Of a stretch of 64,000 nt of DNA, positions 7,331-15,421 are shown in pieces. Both the position numbers and the translations under genes were made by a program. The notes beneath the pieces are model-generated. The model was not told where the DNA came from, ran no database searches, and saw nothing but the letters and a program-made list of their open reading frames with translations. Source of the stretch: Desulfatirhabdium butyrativorans DSM 18734 (lineage in GTDB: Bacteria; Desulfobacterota; Desulfobacteria; Desulfobacterales; Desulfatirhabdiaceae); contig NZ_AUCU01000018.1 of NCBI RefSeq assembly GCF_000429925.1, positions 52,156 through 116,155 on the forward strand. The letters run 5' to 3'. Position 1 is the stretch's first letter. Each line of letters starts with the position of its first letter.

Positions 7331-8980
7331 TTATTTTCCAAAAGGACATTTGGGATAAGAGCAGCTTTTACACTCCAAACAAAACGCGCCGTGCCCCATT
7401 CGGGCCAGATCGGATCGGGAAATGGGAACGCTCGCCAGAAGGCGGGGGAATAGCAGATCGAAACTGGTCGTCGGAAAGTACAGGGCGCAAGCCGGAACTC
7501 CGATTACCTGAACCGTTCCGATCCGGGCGAGAAGCGTCATCGCTCCGGGCAATATGGGTGCGCCATACACCATATCCTGCGCGCCTGCTTCAATGAGACC
7601 TTTGCGGGTGAGATCGTCGGGGTCTACCGAAAGACCCGCGGTCGTGACGAGAATATCGGCGCCGGCATCCAGGATGTCCTGGATGCCCGATGCAATCGCA
7701 TCCGTTTCATCCGGCACGATGCGGGTGGCGACAATGGCGCATTCAAATTTTTCGGCTTTGGATCGAATGATGGGAATGAATCGATCCTCAATCAAACCCC
7801 GAAACACTTCCGTTCCCGTTACCAGGACACCCAAAGCGGCTTTTCGGAGGGGAACCACCCGAAACAGGGGGCCCGCGTCCAGAATGCTCATGGCTTTCAG
7901 GAAATCCGCCCGGGGCAAAAACAGCGGTATGGCACGGGTTCCCGCAAACGCCCTGGCATCGCTCAGAACCGTATAGTTGTTGCGGGTTGCCGCCATGACC
8001 CCCGGAATGTTGTTGAAAGCTTCGAGACGCGCTTCTTCCACGAGCAGCATGCCTGGCTGTTCGGCTGAAAAGGTGACTTTTCCCTCACGAGGCCCATCTG
8101 AAAAACAGACGCCGGAGCCAGCCATTCCCCTCGCGAAAGCGAGCGCCGCAACGTTTTCGTGCACCCACTGCCCGTCGATCTCGATGCCCTCATCCACAAA
8201 TACATGGTTCTTTCCGAGGGCATGCAAGCGGCAGAGATCGCCCGGGCCGATGGTGTCACCCTTGCGGAATGCCGGGCCTTTCTTCTTGCCTGGTATGATC
8301 TCGGTCATGTCATGAAGGACCGATATTCCCACAGAACGTTCCACCGGTATCGTTCGAAGCGCCGGAAACGGTTGGGATGCTTGGGTAAGCCGATAAGGCG
8401 ATTGCCCCTGACATCCCCTGCAAATCCGACCGTGATCCGCCGGATAGCCTTCTCCGCAGATGGGGCAGTTGACGATCCGATTCTCGATGCGCTTTTCATG
8501 AAAACGCTCAAGAACATGGATATTCTCCACACGGCAGGCGTTGAATCCAGCACATCGAATCTGATCCAGAATTTTCTCTCTCTGCTGCTCCGATTTTGGT
8601 TTGGTTTTATAAAACCAGCTATGGAGCTCCGGATACATCGCCAATTTCTGCGGATCCAGCACAACCCGAACCCCCTCCCCCCGATATTTGTCGTAAAGCG
8701 CAAGCGCATACCGCCCCAGATGAATCACTTTCAACCATCCGTTTCCGGTTGTGCAGGGGGTCAGCATTTGGATGGCGTCCGGAAGACACTTGGCGGTCTC
8801 CGAAATGGCGTCGAACAGAATTCCCCGGGGCAAATGCCGCATCGCCAGATCAACCATAACCCCACCGATCACGACGCCGGGGGCGGGATATCCATGAAAA
8901 GACTTTGCTTCCTCTATAAACGCTTCAAACGAATAGGGACCGATCGTATGCACCGGATCGGACGGAATTGGATCAGGCAT
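7331..8980 (-). CDS. FmdE-domain / MoeA-like molybdopterin-binding fusion protein
   Basis: A 549-residue two-part protein. Residues about 20-150 look like FmdE (formylmethanofuran dehydrogenase subunit E family: FHGYPAPGVVIGGVMVDLAM, DAIQMLTPCTTGNGWLKV). A zinc ribbon follows (CPICGEG ... CRGCQG, near 190-210). The C-terminal half resembles molybdopterin-binding MoeA/MogA domains (VLVTGTEVFRG, ILVTTAGLSVDPDDLTRKG, PGAMTLLA), ending in a four-cysteine tail CLECKSCSYPKC. Such fusions probably help insert molybdenum or tungsten cofactor into a partner enzyme; that role is inferred from the domains and from the adjoining oxidoreductase remnant. Start 8980 has AAGGA 8 bases upstream; the extension to 9127 is rejected. 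Operator copy 2 lies upstream. Confidence 0.85.
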   Translation of the reverse strand: MPDPIPSDPVHTIGPYSFEAFIEEAKSFHGYPAPGVVIGGVMVDLAMRHLPRGILFDAISETAKCLPDAIQMLTPCTTGNGWLKVIHLGRYALALYDKYRGEGVRVVLDPQKLAMYPELHSWFYKTKPKSEQQREKILDQIRCAGFNACRVENIHVLERFHEKRIENRIVNCPICGEGYPADHGRICRGCQGQSPYRLTQASQPFPALRTIPVERSVGISVLHDMTEIIPGKKKGPAFRKGDTIGPGDLCRLHALGKNHVFVDEGIEIDGQWVHENVAALAFARGMAGSGVCFSDGPREGKVTFSAEQPGMLLVEEARLEAFNNIPGVMAATRNNYTVLSDARAFAGTRAIPLFLPRADFLKAMSILDAGPLFRVVPLRKAALGVLVTGTEVFRGLIEDRFIPIIRSKAEKFECAIVATRIVPDETDAIASGIQDILDAGADILVTTAGLSVDPDDLTRKGLIEAGAQDMVYGAPILPGAMTLLARIGTVQVIGVPACALYFPTTSFDLLFPRLLASVPISRSDLARMGHGAFCLECKSCSYPKCPFGK

Positions 8981-9132
8981 GTGGATTTCCTTTTCTGAAT
9001 TTTCTGAGAGCCTGCTCCACCCCGCTGTCGCATGTGCAACGCCGAATTGGTGGCCACCTGTTTCTATGGGCGGCTGTTTCCCGCTGCAAGGAAAAATTGC
9101 CCGACTGCAGGGGATGTGCAGCATCAAAGAAT

Positions 9133-9150
9133 GGGTTTCCGTTCAGGCAC
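9133..9150. repeat. Isolated CGTTCAG repeat arm
   Basis: GGGTTTCCGTTCAGGCAC matches the arm of the CGTTCAG inverted-repeat family best seen complete at 46252-46342. Here only one arm is present. The rest of the 9182-9396 stretch holds no gene or structure that I can support. Confidence 0.5.
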
Positions 9151-9163
9151 CGTTTGAAAAATA

Positions 9164-9181
9164 TATGTCAATATTGACATA
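9164..9181. promoter_or_regulatory. Operator palindrome, copy 2 (FmdE-MoeA operon)
   Basis: TATGTCAATATTGACATA is a perfect 18-bp palindrome 184 bases upstream of the FmdE-MoeA-like start. On the minus strand it is followed by TATTTTT exactly as copy 1 is on the plus strand, and it again contains TTGACA, a possible -35 for the leftward operon. No clear -10 was found. Confidence 0.78.
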
Positions 9182-9396
9182 GCGATCTTGATACGATAAT
9201 AGCAGACGAAAATCAAGAAAATTGACCCGGCATATTCAGGCGTAGAATACTTTTTCATGCATGGATCGAATCCGGCATGCCATTTTGCATGCAACAAAGG
9301 CCATCACGGCATTTCATTCTGAAAGGAGGCGATGGAGCGGCCCCTGATATTCCGGCGTAATCAATTTTGATGGACTCGCAAAAAGGCCAACATATG

Positions 9397-9533
9397 GACG
9401 GCTTCGAAAAAAGGCCGCAGGCAAGGAGTGCAAATCCCGAGGAGTGAGGCGTACTTAGACGTACGCCGCAACGACGAGGGATGCAGCACGATCCCGCGGA
9501 ACGCGGGACATCCGGCCTTTTTGCGAAGCCGTC
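9397..9533. repeat. GACGGCTTCG-ended inverted-repeat element (MITE-like)
   Basis: A 137-bp unit bounded by GACGGCTTCGAAAAAAGGCCG (9397-9417; one residue differs in the partner) and its inverse at 9513-9533. It contains an inner hairpin GGCGTAC-TTAGAC-GTACGCC at 9448-9467. It codes for nothing evident. Related ends occur at 10676-10741. It sits just before the Tat-signal stub gene. Confidence 0.75.
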
Positions 9534-9569
9534 AATTTTCATCAACCGCATACCTGTTAGGAGGATATG

Positions 9570-9767
9570 ATGGAATGCAACCGGCGCGACTTCATGAAGG
9601 TCACTGGAGCGGGAGCTGTCGGCCTGTCGTTGATGCAACTGGGCCTCGATATCCGGCCCGTTCAGGCTTACAGCGCCCGTCTCAAAACCGAGAACACAAA
9701 GGAAGTCGTCACGATCTGCCCTGGAATCATTTCGAAGACTGATCGCGATCTCGCAGGAACCGGATGA
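9570..9767 (+). pseudogene. Tat-signal N-terminal stub of a periplasmic molybdopterin oxidoreductase (formate dehydrogenase-like)
   Basis: Sixty-five residues begin with a twin-arginine signal (NRRDFMKVTGAGAVGLSLMQ) and continue to ENTKEVVTICP, the point where formate dehydrogenase alpha subunits have the first cysteines of their [4Fe-4S] site. After that homology ends at once and the frame stops 19 codons on. AGGAGG lies 5 bases before ATG 9570, so the initiation signals remain intact. The +1 frame from 9721 is open for 34 codons to a stop at 9825 and could be a remnant of the far C-terminus, but I do not recognise it. Most of a gene of about 800-1000 codons appears to be missing. Confidence 0.72.
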
Positions 9768-9868
9768 AGCGAAATATACCTGGCGAACCCTACCCCAGCG
9801 TGTCCATTTCCCTCTGAAAAATTGACCGGAATAACCGGCTTCTGATAGATCCAAAAAAGGAAAAAACA

Positions 9869-10645
9869 ATGTCTAAACGGTTTCTAAACCAGCCAGTGCT
9901 ATGGCTTCTCGTTCTTCTGGCAACCGGAGCCATCGATGTTTACGCCGGAGAGCAAATCACGGTCAGTGCGGCCATCAGCCTGAAAAATGCCTTCGAGGAC
10001 ATCGCCGTTCTGTATGAAAAACGGCACCCGGACATCAAGCTCTTGTTCAATTTTGGCGCCTCCGGTGACCTGGCCAGGCAGATCGAAGGCGGCGCACCGG
10101 TGGATGTATTTGCCTCTGCAGCTCAGAAGGACATGGACCAACTGGACCAGAAGGGGTTCATTGAGCGCTCCACCCGGAAAAATTTTGTCGGTAACACGGT
10201 GGTGTTGATCAAACCGGCATCATCCGGTATGGATATCCGGGGATTCGAGGATTTGCTCAAACCCGGGGTCAAAATGGTCGCCATCGGCAATCCCAAAACC
10301 GTTCCTGCAGGGCGCTATGCCCAGGAAGTGTTGATCAGCCTGAAATTGTGGGATAGCATCCCGGGAAAAATCGTTTTTACCGAAAACGTCCGTCAGGTTC
10401 TCGATTACATCGCCAAAAACGAAGCCGATGCCGGGATCGTCTATGCGACGGACGCAATGGTCAGGGCCAGGGAAGTGGTGGTCATCGCCAGGGCGCCGTC
10501 CGGCTCTCACACGCCGATCGTTTATCCCCTTGCTCTGGTGGCTGCATCGACCCATGCAGATGCCGCTCGGGATTTCATCAAGGTCATCCTGTCGGATGAG
10601 GGCATGAAAACCCTTCAGAAATACGGATTTGAACCGGTCCGATAG
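9869..10645 (+). CDS. modA: Molybdate ABC transporter substrate-binding protein ModA
   Basis: A 258-residue periplasmic molybdate- or tungstate-binding protein. A signal peptide covers about residues 1-26 (hydrophobic WLLVLLATGAIDVYA, then GEQ). ModA marks are ITVSAAISLKNAFEDIA, FNFGASGDLARQIEGGAPVDVFASA, the ligand-contact region GNPKTVPAGRYAQEVL, and EADAGIVYATDAM. The start has AAGGAAAAAAC upstream. It delivers oxyanion to the ModB permease encoded next and so feeds the molybdoenzymes around it. No ATPase gene (modC) adjoins, which is unusual. Binding preference between molybdate and tungstate cannot be read from sequence alone. Confidence 0.93.
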   Translation: MSKRFLNQPVLWLLVLLATGAIDVYAGEQITVSAAISLKNAFEDIAVLYEKRHPDIKLLFNFGASGDLARQIEGGAPVDVFASAAQKDMDQLDQKGFIERSTRKNFVGNTVVLIKPASSGMDIRGFEDLLKPGVKMVAIGNPKTVPAGRYAQEVLISLKLWDSIPGKIVFTENVRQVLDYIAKNEADAGIVYATDAMVRAREVVVIARAPSGSHTPIVYPLALVAASTHADAARDFIKVILSDEGMKTLQKYGFEPVR

Positions 10646-10682
10646 AAAACGCCCGAACAGGAAGAATCCTGTTGACGGCTTC

Positions 10683-10741
10683 GCAAAAAAACCGGATGTA
10701 TCGCGTTCCGCCTGATCGCGCGGCATCCGGATCTTTTTTCG
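10683..10741 (+). terminator. Hairpin with T-run between modA and modB
   Basis: ACCGGATG (10691-10698) pairs with CATCCGG (10724-10730), followed by ATCTTTTTTC. The left side also has an A-run that pairs with the T-run. The outer sequence GACGGCTTCGCAAAA matches the ends of the 137-bp repeat at 9397-9533. It could attenuate transcription into modB. Confidence 0.6.
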
Positions 10742-10758
10742 ACATTCCTTCATATCGT

Positions 10759-11415
10759 ATGGACGAGACCATGTTGTTCTCATTGCGCCTGACCGTTCAG
10801 GTAGCCGTTACGGCCACGGTGCTGATGATCGTCTTCGGCGTGAGTACCGCTTACCTTCTGGCAAGAAGGCCCTTCAGGGGAAGAAACCTGGTGGATATGC
10901 TCATCACCCTCCCCCTGATTCTGCCACCGACAGTCACGGGATATTATCTGATCATCCTGTTCGGCCGCAGTGGGGTCATCGGAAAATGGATCTATGAATA
11001 TACCGGATGGAGCATCATGTTCACCTGGTATGCCGCTGTGCTGGCAGCATTTGTCGTTTCCGTGCCGCTGCTGATCAAAACCGCCCGGGCGGCCATCGAG
11101 TCTGTTGATCAGGACATCATCAGCGCCGCCATGGCACTGGGGCTAACGGAACGGCAGATCGTGATCCACATCACCCTGCCTCTGGCGAAAAAGGGTATTT
11201 TCGCAGGCATCGTGCTGGCTTTCGCCCGCTCGCTCGGAGAGTTTGGCGCCACGCTGATGCTGGCGGGCAACATTCCGGGTAAAACCAGCACCATGCCGCT
11301 TGCCATCTACGCTTTTGCCAACAGCGGGGAATGGGATAAGGCCAATTTCCTGGTTATCCTGCTGACCTTCGTTTCTGGTTTGGCCCTGTTTCTGGCCAAT
11401 CGCTTCAGTCGGTGA
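10759..11415 (+). CDS. modB: Molybdate ABC transporter permease ModB
   Basis: A 218-residue inner-membrane permease of the ModB type. About five membrane segments are visible (LRLTVQVAVTATVLMIVFGV, LPLILPPTVTGYYLIILFG, WYAAVLAAFVVSVPLLI, and others). The ATPase-contact EAA loop lies in ALGLTERQIVIHITLPLAKKG, and FARSLGEFGATLMLAGNIPG is a ModB family mark. The ATG at 10759 is chosen; 10771 is also possible, and a TTG at 10672 lies inside a repeat hairpin and is rejected. No Shine-Dalgarno is strong. No modC follows; the only nearby ABC ATPase gene (17105-18193) belongs to a different transporter type, so an ATPase from elsewhere must serve it. Confidence 0.9.
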   Translation: MDETMLFSLRLTVQVAVTATVLMIVFGVSTAYLLARRPFRGRNLVDMLITLPLILPPTVTGYYLIILFGRSGVIGKWIYEYTGWSIMFTWYAAVLAAFVVSVPLLIKTARAAIESVDQDIISAAMALGLTERQIVIHITLPLAKKGIFAGIVLAFARSLGEFGATLMLAGNIPGKTSTMPLAIYAFANSGEWDKANFLVILLTFVSGLALFLANRFSR

Positions 11416-11460
11416 AACGAAGGGGATGCAACCCCTTTTCGTTGCCATTCCCAGGTTGAT

Positions 11461-11496
11461 TTTTTCGAGACGATCCGTTTCGATGGTCTCGAAAAA
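11461..11496. terminator. Hairpin after modB
   Basis: TTTTTCGAGAC (11461-11471) and GTCTCGAAAAA (11486-11496) form an 11-bp stem downstream of modB. The A/T outer part of the stem can serve as a U-tract on either strand, so it is a plausible bidirectional terminator. Confidence 0.6.
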
Positions 11497-11576
11497 GTCG
11501 ATTGGTCTCAAAGAACCCGTATTCACCCTTACTCCCCGATACAAGTCAAAGAAGCGACTTTTGCGAGTCCACTAAA

Positions 11577-11594
11577 TATGCCAATATTGACATA
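11577..11594. promoter_or_regulatory. Operator palindrome, copy 3 (formate dehydrogenase)
   Basis: TATGCCAATATTGACATA matches copy 2 at 17 of 18 positions. It lies 144 bases before the formate dehydrogenase start. TTGACA at 11587-11592 could be a -35; TGTAAT at 11608-11613 is a good -10 but only 15 bases away. Confidence 0.72.
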
Positions 11595-11737
11595 TCGAAT
11601 CCGATGATGTAATGAGGCAACCATTCGCTCTGGAAACGTTCTATCGGGCCTGAGAAGTCCACGCGTGATGCATATGGATTTGTTCACATCCATCCAGAAC
11701 ATCACGCATTTCCTTCCACCTGAAATGGAGCAGTCGT

Positions 11738-14521
11738 ATGACGGACACAGTAACGATAAACGGTCATGTTGTAGCATATTCAGCCGGTCAAACCATACTG
11801 GAAGTCGCAGAATCTCATGGAATAGGCATTCCCACTCTGTGCTACCTGAAAGGGTTGTCTCCCACCGGCTCCTGCCGGATTTGCGTCGTCGAGGTTGAAA
11901 AGGCCCGATCACTGTTGCCTGCCTGCAGCACACCCGCCTCCCCGGGCATGGTGATCCGAACGGAATCCCCACGCGTGGTTGCAGCCAGGAAAACCACCCT
12001 GGAACTTTTATTATCCTCCGGGAACCACAATTGCGCCATTCATGCCGGATCTGGCGCAAAATGGACGGATTTTCAGCTTGCCGTCCAGAAAGATGAAGGC
12101 TCACAGGAGTTGTGCCCTGCCTGGGGAGACTGCAGACTGCAGGATCTGGCTTTCCAATATCAGGTAGAAGTGGATCGATTTAGCAATCAACCATGCGCCT
12201 ACCCTCCTGAAACCGATAATCCGTTGATCATTCGGGATTTTTCTCGTTGTATCCTCTGCGGGCGATGCGTGCAGGTTTGCAATGAAGTTCAGGTCAACCG
12301 GGCGATCGATTTCGGATATCGGGGAAAAGCCAGCAAGATCATTGCAGCAGGAGACGGCCCGTTGTTCGGTTCGGAATGCGTTTTCTGCGGGGAATGCGTC
12401 CAGGTTTGCCCGACAGGGGCCCTGACCGAAAAGAAAGCCCGTTACCGCTGGCGGCCGTGGGATACGCAAACAATTCGAACGACCTGCCCGTATTGTGGTG
12501 TGGGTTGTCAGCAATGGCTGCATGTCCGGGGTGGAAAAATCGTCAAGGTCACCGGGGTCGAGGATGCCGAACCGAACAAAGGCCGACTGTGCGTCAAGGG
12601 ACGGTTCGGTTACGATTTCATCTATTCGGAAGATCGGTTGAAAACACCCCTGATCCGGGAAAACGGAAGTTTCCGCGAGGCATCGTGGGATGAAGCGCTC
12701 GATCTTGTGGCCGGAAAATTTACGGAAATCATTGCATCGAACGGCCCGGACGCGCTGGCGGGGGTAAGTTGCGCCAGAAGCATCAACGAAGATTCCTACG
12801 CCATGCAAAAACTGTTTCGCGCAGTGATCGGCACCAACAATATCGATCACTGCGCACGTACCTGACACGCCCCTACCGTCGCCGGGCTGGCGGCATCATT
12901 CGGGTCGGGCGCCATGACCAATTCGTTCAACGAATTCGCCAAGGCCAGGATGTTTCTGGTCATCGGTTCCAACATGACGGAAGCACATCCGGTGGCAGCA
13001 ACATTCCTTAAAAACGCAGTACTCAAGGGAGCCGAACTGATTCTGGTTGATCCCAGAAGGCATAAACTCGCTGATTTTGCCACGATCCATGCGCAAATTC
13101 GTGTCGGAAGCGATATCGCTTTTTTGAACGCCCTCATGCATGTGCTGATTCAAGAAGACCTTTACGATCATCGGTTCGTCAAATCCTGCACCGTCGGATT
13201 CGAGCAGTTGAAAGAAAAAGTTCTGGAATATCCGCCGGAATTTGCTGCAGACATCTGCGGAATCGATCCGGAGCTGATCCGGACCATCGCCAGGAAATTG
13301 GCTGCAGTAAAGCCTTGCATGCTTTGCTATACACTGGGGATTACCGAACACACTTGTGGAAGAAACAATGTCGTTTCCACTGCAAACCTGCAAATGCTTC
13401 TCGGAAACATGGGCGTTGAATGCGGCGGCGTCAACCCGCTTCGGGGGCAAAACAATGTTCAGGGTGCCTGTGATATGGGGGCTCTGCCCAATGTCTTGCC
13501 TGGATATCAGAAAGTCACGGATGCGGATGCTCGGGCAAAATTTGAAAAGGCATGGGGGGTGAAACGGCTCCCCGCCAGCAATGGCCTGATGATTCCTCAG
13601 ATGATGGAGGGCCTTGTTGATGGAAGCGTCAAGGGCTTTTACATTTTTGGGGAAAATTTGGCCAACACGGAGCCGGACATTCGCAAGGTCGAGCATGAGC
13701 TGGCCAGTGCGCATTTCTTGGTCTGTCAGGATATTTTCCAGAACGAAACCACGCGGTTTGCCCATGTGATCCTGCCTGCGGCTGCATGGAGTGAAAACGA
13801 GGGCACATTTACCAACAGTGAACGCCGGGTAAGCCGGGTACGGACGGCAAGCCTGCCTCCCGGACAGGCAAAGCCCAATTGGTGGATATTCAAGGAAATC
13901 GCCAAACGCATGGGTCATGAATGGACATCCAGCAGTGCCCAGGAAATATGGGACAACGAGGTATCGGAATTGGCGCCGTCACTGTGCGGGATCAAATACT
14001 ACCGCTTGGAAGGAAACGGTCTTCAATGGCCATGTCCGACCCTCGATCATCCGGGGACCTGCTTTCTTCACAAGGACGGGGCGTTTACCTGCGGTTTTGG
14101 TCAATTCATTCCGGTGGATTGGACTCCCCCGGCCGAGGTGCCGGATCGGGAATATCCTTATGTTCTCAGCACCGGAAGACGCCTTTCCCATTATCACACC
14201 CGTACACAGACCGGAAGATGCGAAGGGCTCAATGATCTTCTGGGAGAAGAAAGAGCCGACATTTCCATTTCGGACGCACAATCCTTGGGAATTCAACAGG
14301 GGCAGATTATCCGGGTCAAATCACGTAGAGGAGCCGTTCTCGTCAAGGCAAACATCACTCCGGAAGTTCCCCCAGGCATGGTCTGGATGGCATTCCATTT
14401 TCGGGATGCCTGTGCGAACTGGTTGACCAATCCGGCATTCGATCCGATCACGCTGACAGCCGAATACAAGGCATGCGCCGTACAGATTGAAATGCCTGCC
14501 TTGTCCAGTAGTAACGATTGA
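11738..14521 (+). CDS. fdhA: Selenocysteine-containing formate dehydrogenase catalytic subunit (NuoG-like N-terminus), TGA read-through
   Basis: One gene of 928 codons that ordinary gene callers would split at the TGA at 12863-12865. Order of domains: a [2Fe-2S] domain (Cys 35, 46, 49, 63), a His-Cys [4Fe-4S] motif (HNCAIH ... LCPAWGDC), two ferredoxin clusters (CILCGRCVQVC and CVFCGECVQVCPTGA), then the molybdopterin domain with CPYCGVGC at 250-257. The TGA is codon 376 in HCART-U-HAPTVAGLA, the place of selenocysteine or cysteine that binds Mo/W in formate dehydrogenases. Reading continues in frame to 14521 with full family homology, including LSTGRRLSHYHTRTQTGR. The enzyme is cytoplasmic (no Tat signal) and oxidises formate, or reduces CO2, with ferredoxin or NAD partners not encoded here. 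Upstream operator copy 3 links it to the molybdenum regulon. Confidence 0.93.
12863..12894 (+). promoter_or_regulatory. Bacterial SECIS element after the selenocysteine UGA
   Basis: Directly after TGA, GTCGCC (12878-12883) and GGCGGC (12889-12894) form a 6-bp stem around the loop GGGCT. The loop starts at the 22nd base counted from the U of UGA, the same spacing as the GGUCU loop in Escherichia coli fdhF as I recall it. This supports SelB-dependent selenocysteine insertion. Confidence 0.8.
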
Positions 14522-14756
14522 AGCATTGGATTCGGCTTTTCTGGACGGATCCCGCCCCGCCCTTACGATATCGGGCGGCAGCGTTTTCACGCTGTATCGC
14601 AAAATTGCCTACCCGCAGACGACGCGCTGCTCCGAATAGGGGTTTTCCGTTCAGACACTATGCTAAGACCGCAAAATTCCAGTCAACCACAACAGGTTTC
14701 CGTTCAGACAACCTATGGAAAACAGGGGATGAATCTTTCCCCTGTGTTTCCATGTA
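14522..14756. repeat. Repeat-filled intergenic stretch with CGTTCAG arms
   Basis: No gene is supported here. TCCGAATAGGGGTTTTCCGT followed by TCAGACACTATG (14631-14662) and a second arm GGTTTCCGTTCAGACAACCT (14697-14716) belong to the CGTTCAG repeat family found complete at 46252-46342. It separates the convergent formate dehydrogenase and DUF3783-like genes. Confidence 0.6.
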
Positions 14757-15182
14757 TCATCGCCGCTTTCGCTCGAGCTGACGCCGCTCGGCGGAAAGCT
14801 CTCCGAGCAGGGCTCTGAGCGTCCAGGTTTCGGAGGTCGGGGTCAGTGTCGCCCACAGGGCCGTCTGCATGCCGGATTTTTTGCAGACGTGCATCAGGGT
14901 GAGCAATTCGTTTTCCGTGATTCCGGCTGCGATGACGGCCCGATTCAAAGCCGAGCCGATACCTGCGCCGTACCCGCCATCCCGTTTGAACAGCTCGCCG
15001 ACTTTGGCCGTTGCATCGTCGGCACCCGCCCATACCAGCGGCACATCGGCCAGACCTGCCATCTCCACAACAGACTGGAATTTCGGCTGTGCCTCGCGCC
15101 CGAATCCGCAAAGCAGCAGTTTCCGCGGGCCATACAAGGCGGTGTCCGAAGGGTTGAGTTTTTCAAAACGAGCCTCTGCCAT
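14757..15182 (-). CDS. DUF3783-like protein
   Basis: A 141-residue soluble protein resembling the DUF3783 family, whose function is not known. It starts with a region including GPRKLLLCGFGREAQPKFQSV and contains DGGYGAGIGSALNRAVIAAG, then a basic, glutamate-rich tail (LSAERRQLERKRR). No signal peptide or membrane segment is seen. It is the last gene on the minus strand after the iron-type ABC transporter but is separated from it by two repeat elements, so it may have its own promoter. The family name is from memory of similar short desulfobacterial proteins and should be verified by profile search; the gene itself looks real by codon use and length. Confidence 0.65.
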   Translation of the reverse strand: MAEARFEKLNPSDTALYGPRKLLLCGFGREAQPKFQSVVEMAGLADVPLVWAGADDATAKVGELFKRDGGYGAGIGSALNRAVIAAGITENELLTLMHVCKKSGMQTALWATLTPTSETWTLRALLGELSAERRQLERKRR

Positions 15183-15211
15183 CTCTGCCTCCCATCATTG
15201 GTCATCAAGAA

Positions 15212-15333
15212 GAGTCAATTGCAAAACCCCCATTTTTTCGTCACCCCGGCGAAAGCCGGGGTGTATAACGCTTTGAAATGAAGGGATTCCGGCTTTCGCC
15301 GGAATGACGCAGAACGACTTTTGCAATTGGCTC
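15212..15333. repeat. Inverted-repeat element with CCGGCGAAAGCCGG hairpins
   Basis: A 122-bp unit with ends GAGTCAATTGCAAAA (15212-15226) and TTTTGCAATTGGCTC (15319-15333). Inside are two hairpins, CACCCCGGCGAAAGCCGGGG (15242-15261) and ATTCCGGCTTTCGCCGGAAT (15286-15305). A TTTTGCAATTGGCTC arm recurs at 44237-44251. No gene is present. Confidence 0.75.
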
Positions 15334-15342
15334 TATATCGTG

Positions 15343-15421
15343 TCTGAACAGAGATCCCCTGTTCGGAGCAGCGCGCCGCCTGCGGGCAGGTTGTTCCAAA
15401 AACGGGGTTTCCGTTCAGACG
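15343..15421. repeat. CGTTCAG-type inverted repeat, diverged copy
   Basis: TGTCTGAACAGAGATCCCC at the left and GGGGTTTCCGTTCAGAC at the right are inverted copies around a GGAGCAGCGCGCCGCC core. It is the same family as 46252-46342. Its right arm overlaps the last codons of the permease gene. Confidence 0.6.

Noticed and set aside
11577..11594. The 18-bp palindromes as transcription terminators
   Set aside because: They are A/T-rich, lie upstream of genes rather than after them, have no loop or T-run, and are conserved as sequence rather than as a stem-loop.
12863..12865. TGA as a true stop splitting formate dehydrogenase into two genes
   Set aside because: The frame continues without a shift, family homology resumes at the next codon, and a SECIS stem with correct spacing follows.
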